A stretch of DNA of 64,000 nt from Anaeramoeba flamelloides (GCA_027625915.1 JANTQA010000060.1:5022001-5086000); one strand, 5' to 3'; positions 45,101 through 56,915 are shown, numbered from the stretch's first letter. The notes: generated by a model from the sequence alone, not told the origin. Made by a program: numbers and translations.

Positions 45101-48100
45101 ATTATTAATTATATAAATAAAATTACAAAAAAAAATATTTTCCATTATCTAAGCTTTCTTAATTTCAAAAATAAAAGATATTTCCATTTTATTAAAACTT
45201 TGTTTTTTGAAACAGTTTCAATATTACAAAATAATTAAATATTTTTTGTTTTTTACTTTTTTAAATTAACCATAATTTAAATTACCAACTATTTTTAATA
45301 AAAAATATTCAAAAAATCAAATTAATTATTTTAAATTGAAAGTTTAATTGATTAATAATATCAAAATAAAAATGAAATAACGTATTCTGAAAAAAATAAA
45401 GTATAATGTTATAAAATAAAAATATTATTTTTGGAAATAGAAAACAAATTACATCAAAAAAGAGTTTTTTTTTATTTTACAAAATTAATAGTAATATGAA
45501 TCTTTAAACATTTTTCATTTTCTCTGGAACTGCCCAGCCTATGAAAATAATCGTAAAATCTGGATATCTGAATTAAAAAAATTTAACATCTCTAATATAT
45601 TAAAAAATAATATTACTATTTTTGATATTATTAGAAAAAGAGATTCATTGTATTTATTAGCCTTAATAGGTAATAAATTTATTTTTGAGTCTTTAACAAA
45701 ATTCCTAAATCATAATTTAGGAATTCGGGCAAATAAGAGGAATTAAAAACTCCTCCGTTAAATAATAAAAAAAAAATCTTTAAACATTTTAACCAAAGAA
45801 TTAATTATTGAGAAGTTGCCATTCAATTGAATTGATTAAAAAATTAATTCTTTATTTTTTTTTTTAAATAACAAGGAAATTAATTTCTTTATATCAAAAT
45901 ATAAAGTGAATCAATTATCTTTTAAATAACTCTATAATCCAAAAAAAAAACAAAAAAAAAAAAAAAATGATAAATAGTGTTTCTTTAATAAATTATTTTC
46001 TTCGAAAAAATTCCTTTTAAATTTAATTTTTGATTTAATGACAAAAAATATTTTTAAATCTAGTAACAATTAAATCTATTACTAAAAATTTTAATTATCT
46101 TTGAAATCATATACATGTTCAAAATTAATCCTAATTTTTAAACTATGTATAATCATCTTAAATTGATGATTAAATTGTTGCTAACAATATTCTTGCTGAG
46201 AGTTTGAAATGTGAAAAGTAATCTTTTCAAATATTCCTCACTATTTGAATTGTAAATTTTTAAAATTGAAATTACTTTGATCCAATATTAAAAAGAAATC
46301 TGAGATTTTGTGCATTTACATAAACAATAATTTTGTGCTATAGCAAATCCTCAATTTTTTACATTATAAATCTCTCTAATTTTTGGTATTTTTATAAAAT
46401 TTCTTGACTAAAAGAAAAATTATAAAAATTGTCTATAATAGATTTTATTAAACTTGAATTAATTTAATTATAACTTTTTAAAAGTATTATGATTTTTGAA
46501 AACCCAGTAGAAAAAATAATATTTTCAAAAGGAATTACCAATATTAAGGTGATAATAAAAACAGAAAATATTATTTTTTATGTATGGCTTTTTATTTTTT
46601 TCGAAATGTTTTTATTGAAAATAAACTACAGAAAAAATATCATTAAAAATATAATTTTCTCAAAAAATATCAAATTATTATTATTATTGAAGAAGTGTAA
46701 ATTACACACTATAAATGTCCTTTTACTTGAATTTCTTTTTTGGGAATTTAAGCGTAAAATCATAGATTTCATAATTATTCATTGGAATTAACATACCCAA
46801 AATTATTTTTATGTTTAAAAAGCAAAAGCAAAAAATTGAAAAAGCAAAAATAGCCAAAAAATCAAAAATAAAAAATTGACAGAAAAAAGGAAAAAAAAAT
46901 TAGGTTTGAAGGGTTTATAAGAAGCAATTTGTAAAAAAAAGAGAAAAAAAAAAACAATTATATCTTTAATTAAGGACATCCTAAAATTACAACTAACAAT
47001 ACTTTTGGTTGATATAATAATATGATAATTGATCATGAATGTTCATTGGAAGTTAGTTGTTTAATTGTTGTAATTTCTTTTTTCTTTTTGTTATCCTTTG
47101 ATTAAACCCTTGATGTTTTTGGCTTTTTGCTTTTTCTTTTTTCTTTTCAAGTTACACATACTTTCATGTTTCAGTATCCTAGTGTTAGCAAGTGGTCACT
47201 GATCTTTTTTTCTTTCAAGCCCTTATTCCTATTATAAAGAAATTTCAGTCTAGGAAAAAAAATAGAAAAAAAAAAAAATAATTTCAAATTAACAATTACA
47301 ACATTCACAAAATTATTTAATTTTTTTTTTTTTTTTTTATTCTTACAGCTATTTTACAAAAGTGAGTATTAAAAGTTTTAAATGTGTAACTCAAACTGCT
47401 CAAAAGAGTAAGTCAAACAGTTTAGCCAACACTTTATAAAACTTTTATTCCCTCACTTTTTTAAAACGGTTGTAATCTGAGATTTTATTACTCTGCCAAT
47501 ATTGTATTCGAAAGATCATTATGATTCAAAATGGGGCAGCATGATATTATTTCTATTAAGGTTCTAAATCCTCTAAATTCCAATAAATGAGATCCTTACT
47601 TACGAGTAAGCTGGAATTAAAATTAAACATAAAAAATAAAAAAAAATGTTCTTAATTCTAAACGAAATTTCTTACAAATCTTTTTTTATAAATCTCTTTA
47701 TATGTTCTGTTACTTAAATTCATAGTATATTTTCCAAACTATTATTGATCATTGTAAAATTGTTTCCTCTCATAAGCACGGGTGTTGTGTTGTTCAAAGG
47801 AGTATCGATGTTGCTTCGCTTAAATATAAAAAATTATTAATTGACACTATTATTTCGCTATCTTTAGAATTAATGCAAGATCAATTTTCAAATTATGTCA
47901 TTCAATATTTATTGGATAATCGAATTAGGCACGAAGAAATTTTAGAAAAAATTAAAGATCATATTATTTATTTATCATTTCAAAAATTTAGCTCAAATGT
48001 AATTGAAAAATGTTTAAAAATTTCAACGGGCGAAATGCAAATTTCTTTAATTGAACAATTTTTAAAGCATCCAAAGCAGATGAAAACTTTACTTAAAGAT

Positions 48101-48811
48101 TCATATGCTAATTATGTAATTCAAACATCAATTAAATTATCAAAAAATGACCAATTTCAAAGATTTTCTGAGATGATTAAACCAATTTTATCTGAAATCC
48201 AAAATAGTCCCTGTGCAAAAAAAATACAAGTGTTAATTAATACAAAAAATAAAAAAAATATGAAAAAGCAATTAGGACCTATAGAAAATTTAAAAGCAAA
48301 TTCATTAAATGATAATTATTTACAAAGTGATAACATAGATATTTCTAATATGAAAAATCAAAATAATTTAAAAACTAAAAATGGAGAAAAGATAAAAAAT
48401 AAAGGGGAAGGTAGAGGGCGAGGGAAGACTAGAGGAAGAGGTAGAGGAAGAGGTAGAGGAAGAGGAAGGGGCAGAGGAAGAGGGAAGGGGAAGGGGAAAA
48501 GTCGAGGAAGAGGTAGAGGAAAAGGAAGGGGTAGAGGTCGAGGTAGAGGAAGGGGAAGAGGAAGGGGAAGAGGAAAAAATAAAGGCACTGTAAAAGGTTA
48601 TGACACTATAAAGGGAAGAGGTAGTGGAAGAGGTAGAGGTAGAGGGGGTGATGTTGGTGGAAGAGGGAGAGGGGGGGTTCCAAATAACTTATATAATATC
48701 GGAACAAATAGAAATAATACAATTGAAACAAATTTTCAAAATCATTCAATTAATAATAATTCGATGATGTATCAATTTGGAAATATCAATAATATCAATG
48801 AGTATATTTAA
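42157..48811 (+). CDS. PUF (Pumilio-type) RNA-binding protein with arginine-glycine tail
   Basis: Exons 2-4 are firm: to 42836, 43028-43606 and 47726-48811, in phase 0. Exon 1 (42157-42183, MNYRKDQIT) is tentative, because joining it to the CAG at 42360 shifts the frame while an AG at 42368 keeps it. The model gives about 719 residues. An N/Q-rich, prion-like N-terminus (to about 210) precedes eight PUF repeats (about 215-505). Their RNA-contacting triplets are: R1 CR-Q, R2 NY-Q, R3 TR-Q, R4 NH-Q, R5 CC-Q, R6 NY-Q, R7 SN-E and R8 NY-Q. By the known code these read UGUAUAUA. PUF proteins bind 3' UTRs and repress or destabilise mRNA. Residues about 585-684 are nearly pure RG/GK repeats, typical of RNA- or G-quadruplex-binding tails and unusual on a PUF protein. 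Intron 3 is 4.1 kb. Confidence 0.9.
44365..44690. mobile_element. palindromic MITE carrying a tRNA-like segment
   Basis: The left arm (44365-44410; contains TGTAGATTCTCAACATTTGT) and the right arm (44641-44688; contains ACAAATGTCGAGAATCTACC) are about 40-base inverted copies, apart from a small insertion in the left arm. Between them lies about 230 bp including a tRNA-like stretch on the minus strand (44577-44634). An isolated arm-like sequence occurs at 951-985. No transposase is encoded, so it is non-autonomous. Confidence 0.65.
44577..44634 (-). pseudogene. tRNA-like fragment (B-box present, no complete cloverleaf)
   Basis: On the minus strand the segment GGGCGGTCATCCGAGTC ... AGTTCGATTCTC ... 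AAGGCA has a good polymerase III B-box (GTTCGATTC) in a T-loop context, and a plausible 3' acceptor strand CAAGGCA. The matching 5' acceptor TGCCTTG is missing, the T-stem pairs poorly (about three of five) and no convincing anticodon arm forms. G+C is far above the surroundings. It is best read as a tRNA pseudogene or tRNA-derived piece captured by the MITE, not as a working tRNA. Confidence 0.45.
45498..45746 (+). mobile_element. 3' end of a LINE ORF (fragment)
   Basis: An open stretch of 82 codons without its own start ends in TAA. It contains [20 protein letters not shown], the C-terminal H-x3-C-type signature found after the reverse transcriptase in many non-LTR retrotransposons (HxxWxCP followed by R..W). 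The rest ([37 protein letters not shown]) also fits such C-termini. Only the final segment survives, consistent with 5' truncation. It lies in PUF intron 3 in the sense direction. The frame is uninterrupted, so it is less decayed than the reverse-transcriptase piece at 27 kb. Confidence 0.6.
46676..47470 (+). mobile_element. R9 repeat, copy B
   Basis: The head is GAAGAAGTGTAAATTACACA (46689-46708), preceded by ATT repeats. Then come AAGCGTAAAATCATAGATTT, GTTCATTGGAAGTTAGTTGT, TCAAGTTACACATACTTTCA and finally the tail ATTTTACAAAAGTGAGTATT and CAAACAGTTTAGCC (about 47345-47470). The same blocks occur in copy A within the RhoGEF intron. A T-tract followed by TTCTTACAG before the tail looks like a splice acceptor. 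No intact frame was found. Confidence 0.65.
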
Positions 48812-51283
48812 AATAAATCTGAGAAATTAGTTTATAGATAAAATTTAATTGTTTTAATTATTGTGATTATATATATATATTACTGAAAACGTTTTTGATT
48901 ATTTATTTATTTTTTTTTTTTGAATTTATTGAGACAATTTATCAAAAAAATAGATCAATTTTTGAAAAATAAAAAATACCTTTTTAAATTTTTTATAATT
49001 TTTTTTTTTAATTTTGAAATTGGCTCAAATAAAATTTATACTTTAGAGAACTTCTAAAAAAAATAATGATTTTTCTCCAGTTCTTCAATTAATTTGTGAT
49101 CTCTTATTAAAACTTTTCAAAATTTTAATTTTTTTTTTTATTTTTTTAAAGAGAGGCAATTCAACCAAATTTCTTAGTATTTAACGGAAATACTAATTTT
49201 ATTTAGAGTGGTTTTTTATATTGGTCATAATGTGGGTAAGATTATAACTGAGAAGCGATCTTTTCTATAAAAAATTAAAAAGAAAAAATGTATTTATTTA
49301 TTTCGAGAAAGGATTAATTAAAGAAAATTCTGGTATGATAAAAAGAAATGAGAAGAAAAAATATTAAAATAACAATATAAAATTAATAATATCATTTGCA
49401 TGACCAAGTTAAAAATGTATTCACTGTTGTTAGGTTTTTTATTATTTTTTTTTTTTCATTTTGAAAATCAAGAGATTTTACAAATAAAACGGAAGTTGTT
49501 GAGAAAAAAATCGAAGTTAACATATCCAGAATTTAAAAGAAATGAGTAAAATCTTTGATTTTTATCTATCCCTTTGAATTAAAAAACCTATAAAATATAT
49601 GGTACTTGATTGAAGTTGAAGGAATTTTTCTCTAGTTTTTATAAGAATTTAAAACAAGTATGTCAAATCTTTGATTTGTGTCTATTTGTTTTAATTCTGA
49701 AAAATATAGATACTTAAGGACATTCTTAGGCACTCCACTAATTATAATAGTTTTTTTTTTTTTGAAATTTTGATAAAGAATAACAAATTTTCTTTATTAC
49801 TTATTAATGATAATATAAATGAGTTGTCCTTGTTAATAAAGGGTATTACAGATATTATTAATATTATTATTATTATTTTTTAAAGTTCAAATTTTCAATT
49901 TTTCGATTTTTTTTAATATTCTCGAAGTTTACCTTGAAAATGGTAGAAATCTTGAACTTTATCTATACTTGGTTTTTTTACTCTTAAAAAAATACTGTTG
50001 GTGCCTTTGCTTATTCTATTTATCTAAGAGTGTGGTTTTTAAACAGTTTGTAAATTTTAAAAATATTATTATTTTTATTGCACTTTTCTGGTTTAAATTT
50101 TTTCTGGTTAGGATTTTTTTGAAATTTTATATTTAATGAGAAAATTAAGAAATTCCCTAAACAAAAACATGGTTAAAAAGGGTGTTGATTTGTATTGATT
50201 TATAAACTTTTAATGTATCGACTAACAATATCACTACATGTATATTCATATTTTGATCCCTGAAGGTGGTGTATCTTAAAAATCTTTATTATATACAGTA
50301 TTTTTCACAAAATTATGATATCCTATTATATGGGTTAGTAACCATATATCTATGTCATTTTAAGCCTTTATTTAAAGAATTTGAAATTTTACAAATTCCT
50401 TATTTTCTTTTTTTTTAATTCTTTCCGAGTAAATATCATTAAGTGTGCTGTTTGTGTATATATTTTAACTGTACCACTGTCACCCACTACCTTTTGTTCT
50501 TTTTTCTCTTTCCTTTTTTTGGTAGACATGTAATTTTTCAATAAAATATTCTATTGATTCCGCAGGATGAATATAGATAATATATTTACTCCACTTTACA
50601 TTTTTTTTTTTATTTTACCTTATTTTGCTTAATTATATTTTTATACAATTCAAGATCTCATTTTCTTAGAAAATATTCAACATTATTGATAAGATAATGA
50701 AAGTAAGCTCTCTTCCAGTTTAAAATAAAAATTCAGTAATCAAAAAATTCTGAACCTAAAAAAAATTTAACCTTTTATCCAATTTATAAATCAAAAGAAT
50801 ATAAACAAGTTTTTCACCCACATCTTCCTAGTTTTTTACAATTTTTTGATATTTTTTTCTATTTGATGTGATGTTTTTATTTCTGAGTAAAGACATCTCA
50901 TTTGATACTTTATTAATACGATATTAATATATAAAAAAAAAAAACAAAATGAATCAAAATAGGAAAATATTTGTAAAATAAAAGTAAATTTAACTAACTA
51001 TTTTATTATTGTATTTAAGATATCATTATTTTTTTTTTTATTTTTTTTTGAATTCTTAATTTTTAAGCTAAAAAATAATAATTATTTGGATAAAATATCA
51101 AAAAAAAAAAAAAAAAGAAAAAAAAAATAAAAATAAAAAAAAAAGTATTCACAACTAAAAAAGGATTAATTTTTATATAAAGATAGATGTGTATAAAAAT
51201 AATTGTAAATATAAACTTTAATCTAAAAAATATCAGAATTATGATAAATGTTCAGTCATAATGAAGTTATCAAAATATTTGAT
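48812..51283. other. convergent intergenic region between PUF and Hsp70
   Basis: No gene is seen. Two MITE-D-like hairpins are at about 49525-49600 and 49640-49710 (AGAATTTAAAAGAAATGAGTA type arms). Long A/T runs occur (for example 51102-51143). The 3' UTRs of the PUF gene (+) and the Hsp70 gene (-) both end here. Confidence 0.45.
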
Positions 51284-53829
51284 TTAGTTTTCTTCTTCTT
51301 CTTCTTCGACGACTTCTTCTTCTTGATTCTTTTCGTCTTTTTGAGAATTTTTGACTGTTTCATAAATTTTTGAAATGCAATCACGTACATTTTGGACATT
51401 GTCTTCAATGAGGTCACGATCTTCACCTTCCATGGATTTTCGAAGATTTTTGATTTCTTCTTTAAACATTTCCTTGTCTTCTTCAGGGATTGTTTCTTTA
51501 TTTAGCTTCATCATTTTTTCAAGTTCATGGACTGAGGTTTCGCCATTGTTTTTAGCTTCTACAAGGAGTCTTTTTTCTTTGTCTTCTTCAGATCTTTCTT
51601 CTGCTTCTCTGATTTTTTTTTCGATTTCTTCTTCAGTTAAGCCACCACTTGATTTAATTGTGATTTGTTGTTCTTGGCCTGTTTCTTTATCTCGGGCAGA
51701 TACATTGACAATACCATTAGCATCGATATCAAAGATTACTTCAATTTGTGGGACACCTCTTGGGGCTGGTCTGATACCAACAAGATTAAATTCACCAAGG
51801 GCGATGTTATCAACAGCCATTCCTCTTTCTCCCTGGAGTACCTTGACAGATACAGCTGTTTGGTGATCAGCGGCGGTTGTAAAGGTTTGACTCTTTTTGG
51901 TTGGGATTGTGGTGTTTCTTGGGATCAATTTGGTAAAGATACCTCCAATGGTTTCAATTCCCAAGGAAAGTGGGGTGACATCTAAAAGTAAAATATCCTT
52001 GACATCTCCTCGAAGAACACCTCCTTGAATTGCAGCACCAATGGCAACAACTTCATCTGGATTTACACCTTTAAATGGATCTTTTTTGTAGATTTTTTTA
52101 ACAGTTTCAACAACCTATTTGATTTGGTTCAATTAATTTGTTACAAGAAAGAACATGAAAAATGTAAAGATTAAATGATATAAATATTGAAAGGAATTAG
52201 TAAGCGAATAAGGAAAGCAAGTTTCAAAAATAAAAAAAAGAAAATATGCTTTTTTTCAGAGTTAGAATCCTGTCGAAAGATTATATAGGTGAAAAAAAGT
52301 CGAAATAAATTTAGGGTTTCAAAAAAACAGGTGGTAATTATAATAAATCAACACCCCTTTTCAATAAGAAAAAAAAAAAAAAAAATAAAATAAGAATTTT
52401 TTACCTTTGGCATTCTTGTCATACCACCAACAAGAATAACTTCATCAATTTGTGATGGTTTGAGTCCAGCGTGTTTCAATGAATCCATACATGGCTTGAT
52501 AGTTTGTTCAATTAATTTTTCTGTAAGTGATTCAAATTTGCTTCTTGTAATTTTAATTGCAAGATGCTTTGGACCATTTTGATCGGCGGTGATGTATGGT
52601 AAATTAATTTCAGTTTGGAGTGTTGTTGTCAATTCAATCTTTGCTTTTTCGGCTGCTTCTTTGACACGTTGGAGTGCAAGTCGATCTTTCGATAAATCAA
52701 TTCCTTCTTTTTTTTTGAATTCATCAATGATGTATTTCAAAAGTGCATTATCAAAATCTTCTCCTCCTAAAAAGGTGTTACCGTTTGTTGATTTGACTTC
52801 AAAGACGCCTTCTTTAATTTCAAGAATGGAGATATCAAAGGTTCCACCACCAAGATCGTAAATGGCAACAGTTTTTCCTTTTCCAGTGTTTCCTTCACCA
52901 AGTCCATAAGCAAGTGAGGCGGCAGTTGGTTCGTTAATAATTCTCATTACATTTAATCCTTTTTGTTTTTTTAAATAATTATTTTTTTTTTTTTTTAAAA
53001 ATTTTTTTTTATTTTGGAAAAGGGATTTTTAAGTAAAACCATTTGTTGATTACGTATAAATGTTTTTTTGGAATTTAAAAGTTTGACATGGTTTTTTTAA
53101 GGATAAGTCAAAAGTTTTTTGAAAAGAAAAGAAGAAAATTTTTTCAGAAAAAACCCATTTTTGCTTTTTTTTTTTTTTTTTTTTTGAAAAAAGGAAATAA
53201 AAAACGAGAGAAAAGAAAAGAAAAAACAAACCAGCAATTCTACCAGCATCTTTAGTAGCTTGACGTTGAGAATCGTTAAAATAAGCAGGAACAGTAATGA
53301 CAGCGTTTTTGATACTTTCACCAAGGAAATTTTCGGCAGTTTCTTTCATTTTAGAAAGAACATATGATCCGACTTGACTTGGGCTCATTGGTTTTCCGCG
53401 ACATTCGATCCAAGCATCACCATTTTTTGCTTCGACAATTTTATAAGGGCAATTTTTGATGGACTCCTTTGTCATTTTGTCATCAAAGGTTCTTCCGATC
53501 AACCTTTTTGATGCAAAGATGGTATTTAAAGGATTGGTAACTAATTGTCTTTTGGCGCTCATACCAACAAGAATTTCGCCGTTTTCTGCAAAGGCAACAA
53601 CAGATGGTGTTGTTCTTGCACCTTCGATGTTCTCAATGACACGTGGTGTTTTGTTGTCCATAATCGAAACACAACTGTTAGTTGTACCAAGATCAATACC
53701 AATTACTTGTGTCGAGGCTGTTTTGCTGAAGAACCTTTTGGCAAGTGTAGGAACTACATAACTTGGCTGGAAGGCTTGAAAGGCGTTGCGAGTAATGCTT
53801 GGTAAGGAAAGTTTTGAAAGAAGAAACAT
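51284..53829 (-). CDS. mitochondrial-type Hsp70 (DnaK family), three exons
   Basis: Exons are 53829-53232, 52958-52405 and 52114-51284, giving 660 residues, the usual organellar DnaK length. The ATP-driven chaperone drives protein import and folding in the mitochondrial or hydrogenosomal matrix with J-proteins and GrpE. Residues 1-38 form a presequence rich in S, R and hydrophobic residues with no acidic residue; RFFS (32-35) looks like an R-type processing site. Nucleotide-binding signatures are [10 protein letters not shown] (43-52), YDLGGGTFD and [11 protein letters not shown]; the linker [13 protein letters not shown] leads to the substrate domain. The C-terminus is [12 protein letters not shown], without EEVD (cytosolic) or KDEL (ER), confirming the organellar type. 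Introns of 273 and 290 bp join in phases 1 and 0. Base composition is much more balanced than elsewhere, consistent with high expression. Nothing is missing. Confidence 0.96.
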
Positions 53830-54738
53830 CAGAATAAATTAAAAGTTAATTAAAAAAAAATAAAATTTTTGGGTTGAACCTTTTTGAAAAAAAAAAAAAT
53901 AGAATTATTAATTCGATCCTTAAATGTGAAACAAAAAACAAAAAACCGTTGAAAATCTTTGAAACTTTATTGTACTTTCTTTTTAAAGCCTCTAAAGATT
54001 ATTTCTATTTAACAAAAGCGAATTATCAAATAATGGATCAAATTAATCTTTCTTTTTGTTTCATTTTAATTCTGGTTTAAACTACCCACTTTTTAATCTA
54101 TTTGTCAAATATATCGAAAGACCGGTTTTACAATTATTATTCTTGAAAAGTTTTCATCTTTTTCAGAAGCTGATGAATCATTTCGTAAAATTTGAATTAT
54201 TATTGTGGTGATGTAAATAATTATGAAAGTTTTTACTTCCTTTGCTAAATAATGAACGTTGAAAGAAACACACATTTTTTTAGGGAAGAGTGTGTGTTTA
54301 TTTTTTAAATATTGAAAGTAAGGAGTGTTAATTAAGAGATTTAAGAGTGTACAGATGGTTACTATTTAAATAAATTGTTCATTTGAATCTCAATTCATTC
54401 ATATCGGAATATTTTTTATATTTTGGGTTAACTTTTCTTTTTTGTGTTTTCCTCCAAAGTCTTCTGAAAATTTCTGTAGTTTGTAATTTATCTCAATATG
54501 TTCTTTGACTTTTTCAAGAGAAAAAAATTTTAGTTTCAATTACGTTGTTTTTTTAAAGTTTTTAAATAAACACCAGTTACAACAAACTAAATGGGAGATA
54601 ATCGACTGATTGTATTGAATGAGTACCATAGTTTGTATTGCTTTGGATACCTTGGGTTAACATGTCATTGAAAATGAAAGGATACAAAGGAATTGAAAAA
54701 ATAGATCTATTTGGAGAACAAATAACAAATTGATTAGA

Positions 54739-54960
54739 GTGTTGCATAATAAATGTAACAAAATTTTCATACAGCTTTCGAAAAAAAGATTCTTAAAATC
54801 ATGTAAAATTTGAAATTTTTGATTCTTAAAACGAGCTTAAATAATTAATTTCCCTCTCTTAGAATTGGGAATTTTGATGGTTTGTTTTAATTAATGGTTT
54901 GTAGATTTTTTCGGGAAAGCTGAAAGAAAATTTAGATTGATTTATTTTCCAATTAACAAC
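54739..54960. mobile_element. MITE-B copy, complete
   Basis: The left end (GTTGCATAATAAATGTAACA, then TTTTCATACAGCTTTCG) and the right end (GGGAAAGCTGAAAGAAAATT, then TTTATTTTCCAATTAAC) are inverted copies. The centre has GAGCTTAAATAATTAATTTCC and AGAATTGGG. It is about 220 bp. Confidence 0.65.
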
Positions 54961-55479
54961 ACATTTAATTTTCACTATTAGTTCTCATCGGTGGTGTGAG
55001 GTTCTTTTCAAAAAAGTCTTTTTGGTAAATGATTTTTACATTTAACCTATTAAAATTAATCTGAGATTTTCAATTGAAATTATTTTATGTGACAAGTGGT
55101 GAGGAAAGAATAACAATAAGAGCCATGAACTTTTTGTCACCTTAACTCTGAAGAAGATCCTTTACTTTTAAATTTCTTCAGTAAAAAGTTCCTTTGAAAT
55201 GTCTATTACTAAAAAAACCCTAAAGAATTGATAAAAAGACATCATCACTTGTTCAATTTTTACAAAAAAAATCTCTAAATTTTGTATTTTTGAAATATAT
55301 TCACATAATTTACATTATCACACATAAAAATTTTATGAAAAGGTTTACAACTTTATTAGACATTAATGGGAATTGATAAAAATGAAAATTTTCAGTAATA
55401 TTTTTTTCATTTTTAATTGTTAGATTTTGGAAATTTTTATTTTACTTAGTGGAGAGATTATTTCCAGCTATTTTTTTAA

Positions 55480-55709
55480 TACTTCTAATTTCAAAATAAA
55501 AAGGTCAAAATTTTCATTAAGTTTTCCAAAAAATCACCCCTCAAGAATGAAAATAAATCATCAAAAGCCCCAATTCTAAAATGGAAATTAATAATTTAAA
55601 CTTGTTTTACTGAATCACAAATTGGAAATGTTCAATGATATATAAAATCTTTTTTTTTTGGTCATCTGGATGATAATTTTGTTCCCTTTATTTTGCAATA
55701 AATAATAGT
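55480..55709. mobile_element. MITE-B copy, right arm diverged
   Basis: The left part (TTTCAAAATAAAAAGGTCAA, TTTTCATTAAGTTTTCC, then CCCCAATTCTAAAATGG) is clear. The right end (TTTGTTCCCTTTATTTTGCA then ATAAATAATAG) fits, but the AAGCTGAATG block next to it is altered. Confidence 0.6.
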
Positions 55710-56427
55710 CTATAAAGAATCATATTTTTTCATTTTAAAAATAAAATAAAATATTTTTTTCAAAAGATATCGTTAAATTATAATGGAAATCTGATTTTTT
55801 TTTCTGTGCTTGGAATATTTTTTATCATTTTATTATTTTTTTTTTTTCATGTCTCAGTTTGTATATATTTTCCCTGTTTTTTATGCAAATTGTTATGTCA
55901 TTTATTATTTTCTCTTACTCAATGTTCAATCTAAAGTTCATTTGTTGTAACTAATTTCAATAAAAAAAAATACCTCAAAAATAGGTGGTTTTTCAAAACT
56001 TAGTAATTTTGAAAAAAGTGATATTCAAATCTTAATTATTTTAATAGCAGCTTTTTCTTAATTACAGAAAATCATCATAACTTTGAAAAAATAATTTTAT
56101 ACAAGATTCATAACTGGAATTCAATATATAGTTTTGACAAACTTTAACCTTCAGAATTTATTTTTAACTAGTAACCATACTGCTATTTTTTTGTCAAAAT
56201 AAAATGTGTAAGAAAAGTTTAATAGATGTTATAAAATAAAAACCTTGCTTATTTTTTCTCGTAAAACTAAATACTAAATGACCAACGAAACTGATAAGAA
56301 TAAACCCTAATTAAATATCGTATTGGTTATTTAAGGTACCACTTTAACAAATAAATTCTTAAAATGAAAGATCAAATAATTTTTTTTTTCAAAAATAGAA
56401 TTAATTTCTCGTGAAAAATTTAGTTAT

Positions 56428-56915
56428 AGTTGGGAAAAAAATACCGGACATGAAAAAAATCCCGGACAAGATTTTTAATTGTGAATATTAGTAAAATTTT
56501 TGTATAATTTCAATTAAATCCTTATTATAAATAACCAATTTTATTATGAGATTAGTAATAAACCTACCTAAAGTTCATCAAAGTAAGGTGTCTCTAGAAT
56601 ACTCGAGTAATTGTTTGATAGCTAATGTTGATCAACTTTTTTTTGAAAAACAATCCAGTTTTATAGAGGTTTACTAGAGTTTGGAAAATGATAATTTTTA
56701 TTCTTGTTTTTTTGATTGATTGAATGGTGTTTTTGAACAAGTGTGATTTCATCAATCATCATTCTAATAAGTGGGGGAGTTATAATTGAAAAAGTTCGAT
56801 TCTTAAAAAAGGAATTTGATTGTAAATAAATGAAATTACACAATAATTTTACTAATATTCACAATTAAAAATCTTGTCCGGGATTTTTTTCATGTCCGGT
56901 ATTTTTTTCACTACT
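56428..56915. mobile_element. MITE-A copy 2 (best preserved arms)
   Basis: This is a 488-bp element. Its left arm contains ATACCGGACATGAAAAAAAT followed by CCCGGACAAGATTTTT; its right arm is the inverse. The arms agree over about 70 bases, with two tandem CCGGACA motifs in each. The interior matches copies 1 and 3. There is no open frame of significance. Confidence 0.8.

Larger units (their letters stand above)
43607..47725 (+). other. giant intron 3 of the PUF gene
   Basis: The donor is GTAAGT at 43607 and the acceptor is CATAG ending at 47725; splicing joins FSSEKNE to [10 protein letters not shown] within repeat 5 of the PUF fold. At 4,119 bp it is over 20 times the gene's other confirmed intron (191 bp). 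It holds a tRNA-like palindromic element (44365), a LINE 3' end (45498), an R9 copy (46676), a TA microsatellite (43733-43750) and A/T-rich sequence. No exon is missing from the PUF fold. Confidence 0.8.

Noticed and set aside
48358-48588. Proline/leucine-rich minus-strand frame under the PUF tail
   Set aside because: It is the antisense of the RG-repeat coding DNA, with no independent support.
53050-53231. Extension of Hsp70 exon 1 as a truncated protein
   Set aside because: Splicing at 53232 to 52958 restores the conserved [15 protein letters not shown] stretch exactly; the extension is intron.
51375-53805. Several + strand frames of 70-163 codons across the Hsp70 gene
   Set aside because: They lie antisense to conserved Hsp70 exons; long antisense frames are expected where composition is balanced.
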